DNA of 64,000 bases from Hedera helix (lineage: Eukaryota; Streptophyta; Magnoliopsida; Apiales; Araliaceae). Both the position numbers and the translations under genes were made by a program. Each line of letters starts with the position of its first letter. Position 1 is the first letter of the stretch. Of the stretch, positions 20,486 through 32,866 are shown in pieces. The notes under the pieces are model-generated. The model saw only the letters and a list, made by a program, of their open reading frames with translations. It made no database searches and was not told the DNA's origin. Location of the stretch: contig OX359270.1 in assembly GCA_947179155.2 (NCBI GenBank), positions 23,387,056 through 23,451,055 on the forward strand, in the 5' to 3' direction.

Positions 20486-21878
20486 TGAAAGCTGTCGTTA
20501 ACACTCCAAAATTAATTCTTACTTTCACTTTATGAATACAAAATTCGGTATAGTGACGAGTAAGAGTCGATCCCACAGAAAATGATTAATTTAATTCTAT
20601 GTTTTGCAAACAAGATTGGGGGGTTTTAAATTAATTATAATTAACTAAATAAACAAAAATAATTCATAATATTAACCAATAAATTAAAGACTTCAGTTCT
20701 TCAGTTCAACATCACATTTTCATAATGATAATATAATCAAGTTAATCATATTCATCCCTCAATGAAATTAATAACCCTAGATAACAACAATCATTAATTA
20801 CCCGTAATTCTCCTTAGGTTTTAAATCTAATGTGACAATCGCTCCCACTAGACCCTAACTAATTATACAACCTAGAATTATCAGTCTATATTTAATATAA
20901 CAGTAGCATTAGGAATTAGGGAATTAGATTATTTCAAGCAACAATCGCAGATTATTTAACTTGCATTTTTATAACCATAGTAACACTCAAAAGTTTAACC
21001 ACAATTATGTATTTCTAATTACTATTTATGATCAGATACAATATCGTTTACTTAATACTATATCTTAATTAAGCAGATGATAATTCCTTTATCAATTTAA
21101 CTGACCATAATCAAATTAACCAAAATAAATATCATTCATCAATTAAAATAAATTATCAAGAAAAAATCTCATATAAAAAAGAATAAATAATAATAACTTA
21201 ATCAAACCATTAATTGTAGATAAGGTTCAATATATCTTTAGAACTAAATAATTCTCCTTTTCCAATTGTAGATAAGGTTCAATATATCTTTAATTGAAAA
21301 TCCTAATTTAATTCTCCTTTTCCAATTTGCTGATGGAATCTTCACAAAATCATTCTTTAAATCACTTGTCGGAACCCACAAGAAATCAAGACATAAGCTG
21401 CTGCCAAGATCCGTTGGAGAGAAGGATTAGAAAAATGCATGGGACCCATGACAAAGTCAAAAGAAATAAAGAAATTGTAGCCCCGTGAGGAATTCCCCAT
21501 CTGCTGCGACCGCGCATTGCGCGCTTTGCTATTGAAGCAAATCACCTCCGCGCATTGCGTGAGAGTTACCATGCCCAGCCTTCACTAAAACGGCGTCGCC
21601 GCTCTTGTTCATGCCAGCTAACCTCCATTGCGGGCATGTCGCGTTCCATACAAGTTGCTGGAATTTACGATTACGCCATCCATAACTTTATAATTACAAT
21701 CTTGCCATCAAGCTCCAATTTTTCTACAAAATAAAATTAAAAATAAATAAAAATACATAAAAAGAATTAAAATGCATAAAATTAAATAAACTAGCTAAAA
21801 AGTAATAAAAATACTTAAAAACTCATAAATAATTAAGCCTAAAAAGACCTAATAAATAGATATAAAATTTACTTATCA
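20486..21878 (-). repeat. Athila-A 5' LTR
   Basis: It matches 12285-13782 closely over its length and lies directly upstream (minus strand) of the primer-binding site. It lacks about 150 bases present in the 3' LTR (around 13040-13200). At the gap it carries a scrambled copy of neighbouring words, TTCTCCTTTTCCAATT and GTAGATAAGGTTCAATATAT, at 21251-21296. It contains AAACGGCGTCGCCGC (21587-21601). Confidence 0.85.
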
Positions 21879-21883
21879 CTTAC

Positions 21884-24245
21884 TGATGTAACAGACTTCG
21901 TCGCTTGGTATTTGATAAAAAATTCCCATATGAAATGGTGTTCATGTATGATTACATCCACGAGCCTTTCATCTTCTAATTGATTATTTCCAATTCGCTT
22001 TTATGAAATTCATTCCAAGATGTTCGTCAATCATTTGTATATGTTTTTAACTCTGGTCTACATTATTAGCCTCCAATCCAATCATATTCACACTGGATTC
22101 ATTACACATTGGCAGAGAATTGTTAGTCATATTCGACAGATCCGATTGCCACACCATAATTTCTCCACTGTCAGTCGTCTTCTAAATTTTATCCTTCAAA
22201 GATCAAAAATCATGTGTATCATCTCCAAGAGCTTCTAAAAGGTAAGCACATCTCTTTGCTAAATTATATCTCCTCCCATTAGATCCACGGGGAGAAGTAA
22301 TTCGGTAATCTTCTTTTGTGCCAACAATATGGTCAGAATATTTTCTAATGATTCCCCTAAAGGCGCGAACTTCCTGTATCAAACATCCTTATAATTCCTA
22401 TTGGCATCACTATTTTGGTTAAACCCGGGATATTGTGGAGGTTCATAATTTCCCTGTGCCTAGATAGGGATACATTATTGGATCCTCTTCCTACCTGCCT
22501 TTGAACCACAAAAACACATCTTCTTCTTTCTTTTTTGTTTCTTTTTTGAATCACTTGCGTAATTCCCTGTCTATATCTGCTCTACAACGACTTCCAAAGT
22601 CAAAAAGTCATTGATCTTACTCGTCTGCATTCTAATCTCTACTATATCCCCATATTTGATCATTTCTTAAAAAGATTTCCCTATTCTTGGTAAAATCCTC
22701 CCATAGTATAGAGCCTTCTGAGTTTCTATAAAGGTTATCACCGTCTTATTTTCGTCCGTGGAAGGGTGGACTTGGGAAACCAAATTTCTCCAATGTTGGG
22801 CGTACTATCTGAAAGATTAATTGGGTTATTTCTTAACTCAAGACATCTGATATCTATCCGGTGCAATTTGGGTCTAAAAATTATATTGTGCAAAGAAAGT
22901 ATGAGCTATATCCGCCCTTTGGAGTTGTCAAGCTTGGCGTTCCATATTCTGGCATATCTTACAAGGCTCTTTTAAAATAATTGAATTTTAAGGCTTTCAT
23001 CCTATGCGTAGGATCCTAATTCTCCGATGTATACTTCAAATGGGTGTAAAGGTTTCCTGATCCATCATATTTTTTAAAATTTAGTACTTAGAATCTATCT
23101 GGATATACAGATATCAGAATAAGCCACACTCCCATAGGTACCAACTCCTTTGATGGAGCATAAGGTATCCTCCATTTAGTGCATCTTCTTTTTGAGTACT
23201 GATCTTTCATTATCCTATGGAATGTTGATAACTTCCTTAGCAAAGGGATTGTTGGATGTCCCCACAGTGTTGGTTATGGATTCAACGGCCTATTTGCTAC
23301 AAAATTAGAATACTAGCATAGGAGAACTCATATAGATGGGGATCTGGGGACCATTTATCCTAGGAGGAGTTTGAATGAATCCTGGAACGGATGATCCTAG
23401 TTATATACTTGATTTCAACTCCTAAGTCAGTTTCCATGCCCTTTCATCAGGTTATCCATCTCGGCTATTTACTTTTTGAAATTGTCAAATTCTTCACGAG
23501 ATATAGGGGTTGGGTCAGCATTTGATGTCTCAGAGGTAAACATTTTAAGTGGTGGAGTTTTCACTTTCTTAGCTCGTAAACAAGTTCTTGGACCAATCTA
23601 CACATAAACTTGTGAACCTCAGTTTTAGAAATGGAAGAAATGGATGCATGCTAATCTTTTCCTGCAAAATAAAGTTATTGTTGACATTATGGCTAGATTG
23701 TAATGTCAATTGGGAGGACACGGGACACTGCATTTCATTCCTTCTGGTGGTTCCCGTTTTCTTATCACTTTATACATGAAACATAAAAGAGTTAAACATG
23801 ATGACAATTAAGGCTATAAGAGCATTAAAAGTAAAACGGCATAAAAAGAATCTCTAAAATAAGCGCTGGGTTTATTTGAAGTTGAACAACCCTTCCTCTT
23901 TTATTTTGTATACTAAAATGATCGTATCTTTTAAACCGAGAAAAATTAAGAAATGTGTCACCCTAATTTGAAAAACTCTTTTCAATACCTTTAAAATTGT
24001 AGCCAAATTGCCTACTTTTGAATATGTTATGAAGGAGACAAATAGGAAAAATCATTTTCATCTCTGTGGTAGTTTTTTCCTTATCCTTCATTTTTGCATC
24101 TTGATACCCAATGGTTCATGTGTGCTCTCTAGGTAATCATTCCAAACTTTACAAACGTTCTCTTGATATCCCCAAGGTTGTGGTTTGATAATATGACCCA
24201 TTTGTCGCATAATTAAATAATAAGTGTACATTTTAGGTGTCTACA
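21884..24245 (-). pseudogene. Tat-like Gypsy 5' part: LTR edge and gag remnant
   Basis: This continues the fragment at 10854-12279 across Athila-A. It is heavily decayed. Short gag-like blocks can be read leftward between about 22700 and 22200, but no domain is clear. At 24245 the minus strand begins TGTAGACACCTAAAATGTAC, which resembles Tat/Ogre LTR starts, so the 5' LTR may begin here. Its internal end was not located. The assignment depends mostly on position and strand relative to the protease fragment. Confidence 0.4.
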
Positions 24246-25213
24246 ATAGTCCAAATGATAAATTTTTGTACAAAATTAGATAAAACAAATATAACATGAG
24301 ATTATTTTAAATTTTCTCATCAATAATCTTATTTTAAACAAATATGTTATTAAAACTATTTAATTTATTGATAATCTTAAAATTATAATTCATAAGAAGA
24401 TAGTCACGTGATTATAATCCTTACTAAGCCAAGGGTATTGCCCTTTTGTAGATAAAAAATGAGCCAACAATAAGAAATACTCCCTCCGCACAATATAACA
24501 TCTTCAAAGTTTGATATGAGATAGCTTTTATTTCAAAATTAATATAATTCATTTGATTTTTCAAAAAAATAATACTAATTTCGTTCTAAATTATAAGATT
24601 AATATTAATTTTTAAAAAGTTAATTTTAAATATTTTTAAATTCAAAATTAAAATAAATTTATTTAATTTATATCAATATAATTTTGAATATCATAAAAGT
24701 ATAATAATGATAAACAATCTTGTAAGACCTATTCGACATTTAAATTAATAAAATTGAAAGCTCCGTGGGAATTAATGTTCAAAATCTGCAGATGCTAAGG
24801 CTATTGTGAAAGTGGGCTTTCATGGAAAAATTTGCAGCCATGGAGCATGGGCTTTTGAAAATTTATGCAGGGGGTTCTGTTTTTGAATAAAAATCAGCCC
24901 ATCCCACTGTCGCTCTTTGCTAAACCTGTTTCTTGAATTTATTTTGTTAATCTTAGTATGTAGTATTTGGAAAACTTTATGGAAAAAGATTTAGGTAATA
25001 GATCTTCTAGTGAACCTTTGTATTTGTAAGGGGGGAAAAGTTGTCCAAAATCCACATAATGCCCTGAAAAAATTATTCAATGGTCCTAGAATATCGTCGC
25101 AAGGTACTCTAGGCCAATTATATCTCCTTATTTTAATACTGTCTCATTGCTTGAAATTCTAAACCCACTAAAATAAAAAAATATGATTAACTTGAAACAC
25201 CGCATGACAGTAC
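24246..25213. other. Intergenic AT-rich stretch
   Basis: No ORF of interest or RNA gene is seen. ACTCCCTCCG at 24479-24488 resembles one end of a Stowaway-type MITE, but no matching opposite end was found. The remainder is AT-rich, with an unidentified less AT-rich patch at 24760-24900. Confidence 0.6.
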
Positions 25214-25221
25214 CTCAATAC

Positions 25222-25395
25222 TAGGACTGTCAATGGGTCGGATTCGGATCGGATCGGGGGTGATCCGGATCCGAATCGATAAGAAATTATCGGATTCGGA
25301 GCAGACCCGATAACCCGACGGATCTCAGATATTAAGGACCGAATCCGAATCCAATAATATTCCAATAATCCGATCCGATTAATCTTAGTACTAAA

Positions 25396-25463
<68 letters not shown>

Positions 25464-25711
25464 TATTTTAGAATGTATATATATATATATATCATATTTT
25501 AGAATGTATATATATATATATATCATATGTTAACGGATCGGAGTATTATCGGGTCGAATTTATATCAATCCGAATCCGATCTATTTAATTATCGGATAAT
25601 CTGGTAATTGGGTCAATCGGGTAATCGAGTTTCAAAACTGGATCCAAATCCGGATAAACGGATCGAATTTGGGTCGGATCCGGATCATGACCTGTCCCGT
25701 TGACAGACCTA
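25222..25711. mobile_element. hAT-type MITE
   Basis: The ends are inverted: TAGGACTGTCAATGGG on the left and, reverse-complemented, TAGGTCTGTCAACGGG on the right (14 of 16 alike). The flanks are an exact 8-bp direct repeat, CTCAATAC (25214-25221 and 25712-25719), the duplication length of hAT transposons. The 490-bp element encodes nothing. It is made of CGGATC/GATCCG-rich arms that can fold on each other, around a long TA repeat (25397-25460 and nearby). Confidence 0.9.
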
Positions 25712-25719
25712 CTCAATAC

Positions 25720-26105
25720 CATTAAATAATTTCTCCAAACCCAAGCAAACTCCTTTTGTCAGTTGACCTTTTATTAATTTATTTTCAGTTTTACTTGTAG
25801 GCATTTATTAAAAATTGTCAAAGTATCCTATTGCCTAATGGGGCCCATTAACCCCCTAATGAGCCTGCTAAGACTAAGAATATGCGGATGATTTACAATA
25901 TAGAAGTGTACTACTGTATTACTATTATACAATATTTACAACATAAAAATATCCTATTTTTAAGCCTAAATTTAATTATACAAGACTTGCTCTCCACGAC
26001 ATTATCTTGGGGTCCAAGACAATAACGGTAATATAAACTCTGTTTCCTCAAGCACACAAACGCCATTAAGAAGCACAGTAGCCTACAGAGAGAGAGAGAC
26101 AGAGA
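25720..26105 (+). promoter_or_regulatory. Upstream region and probable leader of the ubiquitin-L40 gene
   Basis: A TATAAAC at 26033-26039 lies about 70 bases before the start codon. Between them is a CT- and GA-rich stretch ending in a GAGAGA run, typical of plant 5' leaders. No other element is recognised. The hAT MITE ends about 400 bases before the start codon. The transcription start is inferred, not seen. Confidence 0.35.
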
Positions 26106-27705
26106 ATGCAGATCTTCGTGAAAACCCTAACCGGGAAGACAATCACGCTGGAGGTGGAATCGAGCGATACCATTGACAATGTTAAGGCTAAGATTCAGGA
26201 TAGGGAAGGTATATTCGATCATTAATACATACCATCATTTAATTGCTTATTGGAAAATAAGTTGGTGCTTGATTTGATTTTTATTTTTATTTTTATCTAC
26301 TCTTCCATCGATCTATCTCTGCGTGCATGCGTTTTTCTGAAGCTGACTGAATATTAATATCTTGTGGCATTTAATATAGCTATGATATTGTTCCATAAAA
26401 GTATTAATATATATTAGAAATCATGTGTGAGAGCTTATGAATTGCTATTTGTGCCTTTATCCTGCTAACGGTTTAATTTCGAATACAAGCTGACATAATT
26501 ATAAAAACCAACAACTTAATTCATGTCTCTGTTTCCCATTGTTATGGTTAGGTTTTTATATCATATGTGGGCTGATTACTTATACTGTACGATCGAGACC
26601 TTTTTAAGATCTTACCACCATCTGTCTGTTTCAAGTGTTTCTGTGATTTTTTAATTTTAGTGGTGTGTATATTCACAAAATCTTTGGTTATTGTTTAGGC
26701 ATCCCTCCGGACCAGCAACGATTGATCTTTGCCGGAAAACAGCTTGAATTTGGCCGTACACTGGCGGACTATAATATCCAGAAGGGTAAATTCATTTGCA
26801 CCTATTTGTGTATATATGTATAAAAATAGGTATATGAAACTAAGGAGTTTTTATCGTCAATTCTGCAGAGTCAACATTGCATCTTGTTCTGAGGCTTCGA
26901 GGAGGAGGACTAGGTATAATTAGAATTGCGCCTGCACTGGTTGCTTTGGCAAGAAAGTATAATCAGGACAAGATGATTTGCCGCAAGTAAGCTAACTATA
27001 TATTACCAAATTCAGTAGAGCCTATGGTTGAATTTTTTATTTTTTATTTTTTTGCAGCAAATTTTTCAGTATTGTGGTTCTTAGTATTGCCAAGAGGATC
27101 ATTTCTGATGATAACTTATGAATTATAAGCCGTAATTTGATAGAGGATTCTAGCGAATCCCTTGTATAGTTAGAAATGGTATTTGGTATTCGTAGAACTA
27201 GGCAATGCTTGGCCATTAGAACATGTTAAGCTACCATTGTTTTTCTTCCTCAGATTTAGAGGGAATCTTAGGTATACAAAATAATATGAAAGTGATGTGT
27301 TGCTGAGAAATTCTATAGTGTGGATGACAAATTATCATAGTCAAATAACATGTCCTTAGATTATATAGGTCAATAACATGTCTGTAGCCGATGATGATCT
27401 ATTTATTGTATGTAACTGAAATTGATTCAGCCATTAATTATAGCAGTGACATATGCAACTACTAATGTCCTAATTTGCTTGTTTAAGATGCTATGCTCGC
27501 CTACATCCTCGCGCTGTCAACTGTAGGAAGAAAAAGTGTGGCCACAGCAACCAGGTACTTCATTCAATTAGACTTTATGTTTCCCTAGCTTGGTGTACGT
27601 AGTTTGTACAACTATTATTGGTTGATGAATTCTAGCACTCATCTCTGTTGCTACATTTAATTGCAGTTGAGGCCAAAGGCGTTCCCGAAGCCGCCCAAAG
27701 GCTAA
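26106..27705 (+). CDS. RPL40: Ubiquitin-60S ribosomal protein L40 fusion gene, five exons, divergent
   Basis: Exons 26106-26208, 26699-26785, 26869-26986, 27488-27554 and 27667-27705 all have GT-AG borders and join in frame from ATG to TAA. The product is one 76-residue ubiquitin ending LRLRGG, fused to ribosomal protein L40 (ALARKYNQDKMICRKCYARL, HPRAVNCRKKKCGHSNQ), which has the four-Cys zinc site. The fusion is normally cut after RGG by deubiquitinases, releasing ubiquitin and the large-subunit protein L40. Odd points: ubiquitin carries K33R and D52F, changes from a nearly invariant sequence. The junction reads RGG-GLGIIRIAPALVALARK instead of the usual IIEPSL-type start. The C-terminus is LRPKAFPKPPKG rather than LRPKKKIK. 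K48 and K63 are kept. No stop or frameshift is present, so it is a plausible expressed paralog or a young decaying copy. Confidence 0.88.
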
Positions 27706-27766
27706 ATTTCAAGCAGTCGGAGGATTTATCACTGCAGCAGCTGATGATGATGATATTTTCTAGGGA

Positions 27767-27772
27767 AATAAA
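27767..27772 (+). terminator. Possible polyadenylation signal of the ubiquitin-L40 gene
   Basis: AATAAA lies 62 bases after the stop codon, in a T-rich 3' region. From here to 28160 there is only AT-rich intergenic sequence without genes. Confidence 0.5.
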
Positions 27773-28161
27773 ATTTGTGAATGCTGGGGCAATATAAATG
27801 GCAAAATTATGTCTTATTATTTGTTTTGTTTTGTGAGTAGTAGTTGTGTAGATGCATGACGTTTCTAATACAAAAATTTTATTGCAAACTTGAATAAAAT
27901 TTATAAATATGTTCTCATATACATTTCAGTCAAATGTTTAGCTTCTTAATTGATCGAAGGAACCTATAATATATAATATATAATTCAATAATTTATTTTT
28001 TATATAAAAATTTAATAATCTGTTAAGCACAACTATTTTATCAAAATTATAATTAAATATTTATCCTACATTTAATTGAGCATTTTAATAGTTGACATGG
28101 TAAATCATGCATTATCCATATCGCTCGTACTTCATACAAAATTGGTGTATTTGTATTACTT

Positions 28162-29000
28162 GTTGGTTTCTAGAGGTACATGAATATGATCTAGAAGGAT
28201 TTTTTTTTTTTGGGGGGGGGGGGGGGGGGTTGAATAGATCATTATATAATTTTTGTATAACTTTCGTATTTTATAACAATCTTTACCAAATAGATAAACA
28301 GTTGTATACATGACGGAATTTGAGTATTTGACAAAGCCCCTTTTGATAATTGAGAAAGTATTTATAGTTATGAGTTGCTATTTGAAAAACATGACAAGTA
28401 AATACATCAAACAAATAACACAAAACAAATTTCTGAATGATAAAGAAGGTGGTAAAGAGACATTGAGTACACAAAGATTTTTAAGAGGTTCGGAGCCTGA
28501 AATACTCTTACTCATCTCTTCCATTCATTTGAGCAGAGATATTCCACTAAGGATAAATGGACATTAAGTCCTTCCAATTTGGACACTAAGTCCAGGACAC
28601 TTAGTCCTCTCAACCTTTAGGACATTAATTAAATCATCTTCCCTCAATTGGAACTGATTCACTAAGAAGCAGATAGGCCGCACCTGATTTTCTCCTCATG
28701 ACACTAAGTCTTCTTCCCTAAACAGGGGACAGATTCCCCTGAATCTGGCAAATCACTAAGTCCCGACTTTATTGATGGTGTTGTTGTTGTTGAGGGATGC
28801 TGCCGAGTTGACGTTATGCTCATATCAAATGAACTTGACAACTTTTTTGTGATCAATCCTCCAAAGCATAGAGTGACTTTGGGATTTGAATATATCTTTG
28901 TATTTGATCGATCCCCTCTATGGTCTTTGCTAGAATGGCGTTTATGTCCTTATTCTCATTCATTGTATAAGCCATTCCATATCTTTGATGTTTGACCATT
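28162..29000 (-). repeat. Copia-2 LTR fragment (probable 3' LTR)
   Basis: Read leftward it shares blocks with the other two Copia LTRs: GAATGGAAGAGATGAGTAAG, CGAACCTCTTAAAAATC, GATCTATTCAACCCCC and CCTTCTAGATC near the end at about 28162. A run of about 12 T followed by about 18 G (28200-28228) sits where the others have CCCCCTTCTAG. The right border is vague because the sequence passes gradually into displaced integrase coding sequence. Confidence 0.6.
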
Positions 29001-29139
29001 ACTTCTTTACATTTTCTCTTTTGGTGAGTTTTCTGAGTGTATCTCTTTAATGTTCCTCACCAAAGCTATGCTCCCTTTTTCTTCTCTTGATTTTTCTCTT
29101 AGACCTGATATCTTTACTAGTCTCTAAAATAAATTCTCT

Positions 29140-29724
29140 AAAGCTAATTGGGACAAGAGAGAAATGTCTATATGGTGGATCTGGCAAAACTGAACTCAAC
29201 AAAAATGTCTTGCTTCTTTGCCAAAACTTCAAAAGATATAAGTTGGTTATGACATAGAAGGCTATCTCACCTCAACTTCAAGAGTATTTCAAGCTAGTTT
29301 CTAAAGATCTAGTCTCTTGGTTGCCTAAGTTGATCTTCATCAAAGAGAAGCCTTCCAAAGCTTATCAGCTAAGAAAATAAACAAGAGTCTCATTTATAAA
29401 TAAGACAGTTAACTCCAATAATTGGCCCCTACAACTTCTTCATATGAATTTATTTGGGCCTATACCTACTATCAGGCTTGGAGGAAAGAGATACACTTTT
29501 GTCATAGTGGATGGCCACAACAAATTAACGTGGCCATCAAATTAACGTGGATATTCTTTCTGGTTTCTAAGGGTGAAACCAACTCCAATTTGATCAAATT
29601 CTTCAAACTGGTTGAGAATGAGAAGGGTGAAAAGATTAAATTAATGAAGAATGGCCATGGAAGAGAGTTCAAATTTTACGAGGTAAACGATTTTTATGAA
29701 GATAATAGGATTTCAGATTTTTGA
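29140..29724 (+). pseudogene. Copia gag-pre-integrase/integrase fragment, inverted relative to Copia-2
   Basis: The plus-strand translation, with frame changes, shows LAKLNSTKMSCFFAKTSKDI, HRRLSHLNFKSIS and LQLLHMNLFGPIPT, then LGGKRYTFVIVDG, TWIFFLVSKGETNSNLIKF and FKFYEVNDFYED. This is the Copia GAG-pre-integrase domain and the start of the integrase core. The protease and gag of the surrounding Copia-2 lie on the opposite strand immediately to the right, so a local inversion has occurred. No intact ORF remains. Confidence 0.75.
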
Positions 29725-29752
29725 CTTGACATTGGTTGTTGAGGAAGATTAC

Positions 29753-30257
29753 TTAGTGTCCCTTATCACACAATTTGCTGATGTTTAACAAGTTCCGTAT
29801 GGTTTCATATCCTCTAGTTTTACCAGAGTTGTTATCTCTAAAGATAACTACAGGTACATCTTTTTCTTTGAAACTTGACATGAGATCTTTATTACCTATC
29901 ATATGCCTCGCGCATCCACTATTTAGATACCGTGTTGAATTAGTGGAATTATTTACATGCAAGAAAGATTAAACTTCATTTTGGTACCCATATTTATTTG
30001 GGTTTGGATGGGTTAGTTCTCTTAAGAACCCATATTTGCCTAATTTTGGGCCTTCCAAGAACAGGATATGCAATATAATCACACAATGCAACAATATGTC
30101 CATAAGAATGATAATTATAATATTTAATATATTGTATACTTATGTTTGTGATTGGATTCCTTCTCTTCCATGAAACTTGTGGTGCATGAAAACCTTTAGC
30201 CTTTCTTTCAAGTTTAAGCTATTTCTACTCACACCATTTTACGATTTTGGGAGTTTA
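29753..30257 (-). pseudogene. Copia-2 gag end and protease fragment
   Basis: Leftward, the translation shows SYGHIVALCD (remnant of the zinc knuckle), IWVLKRTNPSKPK, then RYLNSGCARHMIGNKDLMSS, FKEKDVPVVIF and NNSGKTRGYETI, a Copia protease. Its active site is normally D-S-G; here it reads N-S-G, so the catalytic Asp is lost. It continues the gag at 51763-53536 across the Athila-B insertion. Confidence 0.75.
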
Positions 30258-30262
30258 TAGGG

Positions 30263-31511
30263 TGGAAGTTGTCGTTAACACTCCAAAATTAATCCTTACT
30301 TTCAATCACATAATCAGTATAATAGCAAGTAAGGGTCGAACCCATAGAGAGTGATATTGCTTCAATAAATTCAAATATTTTCTATTTCTAAATGACAATA
30401 AATAAACGAGGGGGTTTTGAATTATAATTTTATCTAACTAAATTACAAATAATCAAAATTAAATATTAATAAGAGAAATCAATAAAGAGAAACTTTAGTT
30501 CTTCAGTTCAGTATCACATTTTCACTATTAACAAAATAATCAAGTTTAACATTAATCTTTTCCTTTCCTATAATGAGACTAATAACCCTAGGTAACCACA
30601 ATCGTTCAATTACGCGAAATTCTCCTTAGGTTTTAATCTATTGTAGCAATCGCATCCAATAAATTCTTACTATCATACAACCTAAAACTATCGGTCTAGA
30701 TTTAATATAACAGTAGCACTAAGAATTAGAGAATTAAATTATTCCAAGTAACAATCACACAATCGCAGATTATTTAACTTTCCTTCTTGATAACCATAAT
30801 AATATTCAAAAGCTTGACCACGATCAAATATTACTAATCGCAAGTTATAATCAGATACAATATCGTTTGCTTAAAACTATATCTTAATCTAGCATATAAT
30901 AAAAACTCAATCAATTTAACTAGCCATATTAAATCAATTAATTAAATATTATTCATCAATTAAAGTAAATCATCAAGAACAAATCTTAGATAAGAAGGAT
31001 AACATAATAATAACTTAATCAAACCATTAATTGTAAATAAAGTTCAACATCCCTTTAGAACTGGAAATAAAGAACTTAGCCTGACATAGCTGAAATTGCA
31101 AACTAGCATTCAATCCTTACACTAATGAAAATCTCTCCCCAAAAGTTGGGTTACAATCATAACGATCTCATCTATTTATATATCTCATAACTCTCCTAAA
31201 AAGTCTTATGTCGTAGCAATATTACATTCCTTATTGGGCTCAACTTCTGTAAAACGCATGAATCATCCCAGTTAATTCGGCCGACCACTGCCCTGACCAA
31301 GGAATTGCAATACAAATTTGGCCGTGACTACGATCCATGCTCAAAAGTTACAAAAATGCCATTAAATTCCAATTTTACCATTTTTGACCCTCTAAAGCCA
31401 TTTTCTGCAATAGAAACATAAAAATAAGTAAAATGTATCTAAAAATACTCAAAGATAGTAATTTATTAAGCCCAAAAGCATTCGATTCATAAGTATAAAA
31501 TTCACTCATCA
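30263..31511 (-). repeat. Athila-B 3' LTR with adjoining polypurine tract
   Basis: On the plus strand it runs TGGAAGTTGTCGTTAAC to ATTCACTCATCA. The minus strand carries CTTGAGTTTGGGGGTATT (31512-31529) just before it, the polypurine tract that primes plus-strand DNA. Sequence from 31530 to 32860 is AT-rich non-coding DNA. Confidence 0.88.
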
Positions 31512-32866
31512 AATACCCCCAAACTCAAGACTTTGCTTGTCCTCAAGTAAAACCACCAAAAAGAAAAATAATTACACTAACTATACTAACTACATGAATG
31601 CATATGCATGACCAACTAATTTCTTGAGTAATAAATCAACATAATTCATGTAAATCTAGCCTCAAAGGTCCTTAAGTAATAAATCAGCGAAACTTCAAAT
31701 TTATGCACAATCAAAAATCCAACATATCACTAATTTATCTCACTATCAACCTTTTTGTGTATGTGTGAATTCTATATATCAACCCAATCAAGATTCTAAT
31801 ACAACTCATAAATCAAAGTGCTAAATAAAATATATCAAATCATAATAGCATTTTTTAACCCCATCTATACACTTGTTTTCACAATTTTTTTTTTCATTTT
31901 TCTTCTTCATTTTACAAGTGCGTCTTACGCTCCATCTCTTACATTATTAACTTAACGTGTGCAATGTCCATTTTTCTTAGATTTTTTAAAATTACCCATA
32001 TAGTGAACTTTCCACTAGTGATTCTCAAACTAGTTGGCTTTAGGACACTTAGTGTAGAGACACTCTTAAGGGCTTACTCGTTCGAACAATAAAGGCCACA
32101 AAAACAGACTAGCCAAGTTTTACTCATATTTGTCTACTTTTCTTTATTTTATTTCTTTTTATTGTAGTTAAGATAGATATCGAAGCAATTATTTATTTCC
32201 CTCTTTATATTTTATAATCCAACACGATATAGAGGTCACCACTATCCTTAATTAGCACCTAATTCACAAAATTGAACCAAAATTCAACTGACTCAATCTA
32301 TCGAATGTGCATTGAAGAATTAAGGATCTCAAGTCCAATAAAACTAGCAAAAAGTTAAAATTTCCAACTTAGCATTCCTTATCCATCTCACTTAGAATTC
32401 TTAAATAATTTATCAAGCTTTTATCATCGGCTTTCATTAAAATTCGTGCATCAATTCACTACTCAAGTTATTTAAATGCAATGAAATATGACCCTAAATG
32501 CAAAAAGTTATCATTTTTCCTAATATTAATGCAACATATCGTGTTAAACTAAATGCAAATTTTCATTTTTTTTTTCATAAACATGCATGCAACAAACTAA
32601 TTAAAACTAAATACAAAAAGAAAATTTTTTTTGTGAATTTTTAATTTTCTAATTTTTTTTTAAATGATATATGCTAAAAACAACTAAAATAGTCAATTCT
32701 CGTGAAAATGTTCCTAAAATGTCATAAAATATGCAACATGCAACATGCAAATACGAAAACTACTATATAAACATATAGACTGTTCCCCACCCCTAAACTC
32801 AAGCTTAATAATGTCCTTATTGTGAAAGAAATAAAGAAATAAGAACAAGAGGACTCCCTTGATAGG

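Larger units (their letters stand above)
12285..21878 (-). mobile_element. Athila-A: Gypsy/Athila retrotransposon, internally deleted
   Basis: Two related LTRs (20486-21878 as 5', 12285-13782 as 3') flank a minus-strand interior that starts with an Athila-type primer-binding site and ends with a polypurine tract. Target duplications CTAAC (12280-12284) and CTTAC (21879-21883) agree at 4 of 5 bases. The interior keeps gag and the very start of the RT region (down to 19312) and the 3' end after pol (15230-13783). Most of pol is gone. A solo LTR of another Gypsy family occupies 15231-19311. It is inserted in a Tat-like gag on the same strand. Confidence 0.8.

Noticed and set aside
24479..24720. 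Stowaway-type MITE suggested by ACTCCCTCCG
   Set aside because: Only one end is visible; no inverted partner or TA duplication was found.
25168..25464. 98-codon minus ORF with Tyr-Ile repeats
   Set aside because: Translation of the TA microsatellite and arms of the hAT MITE.
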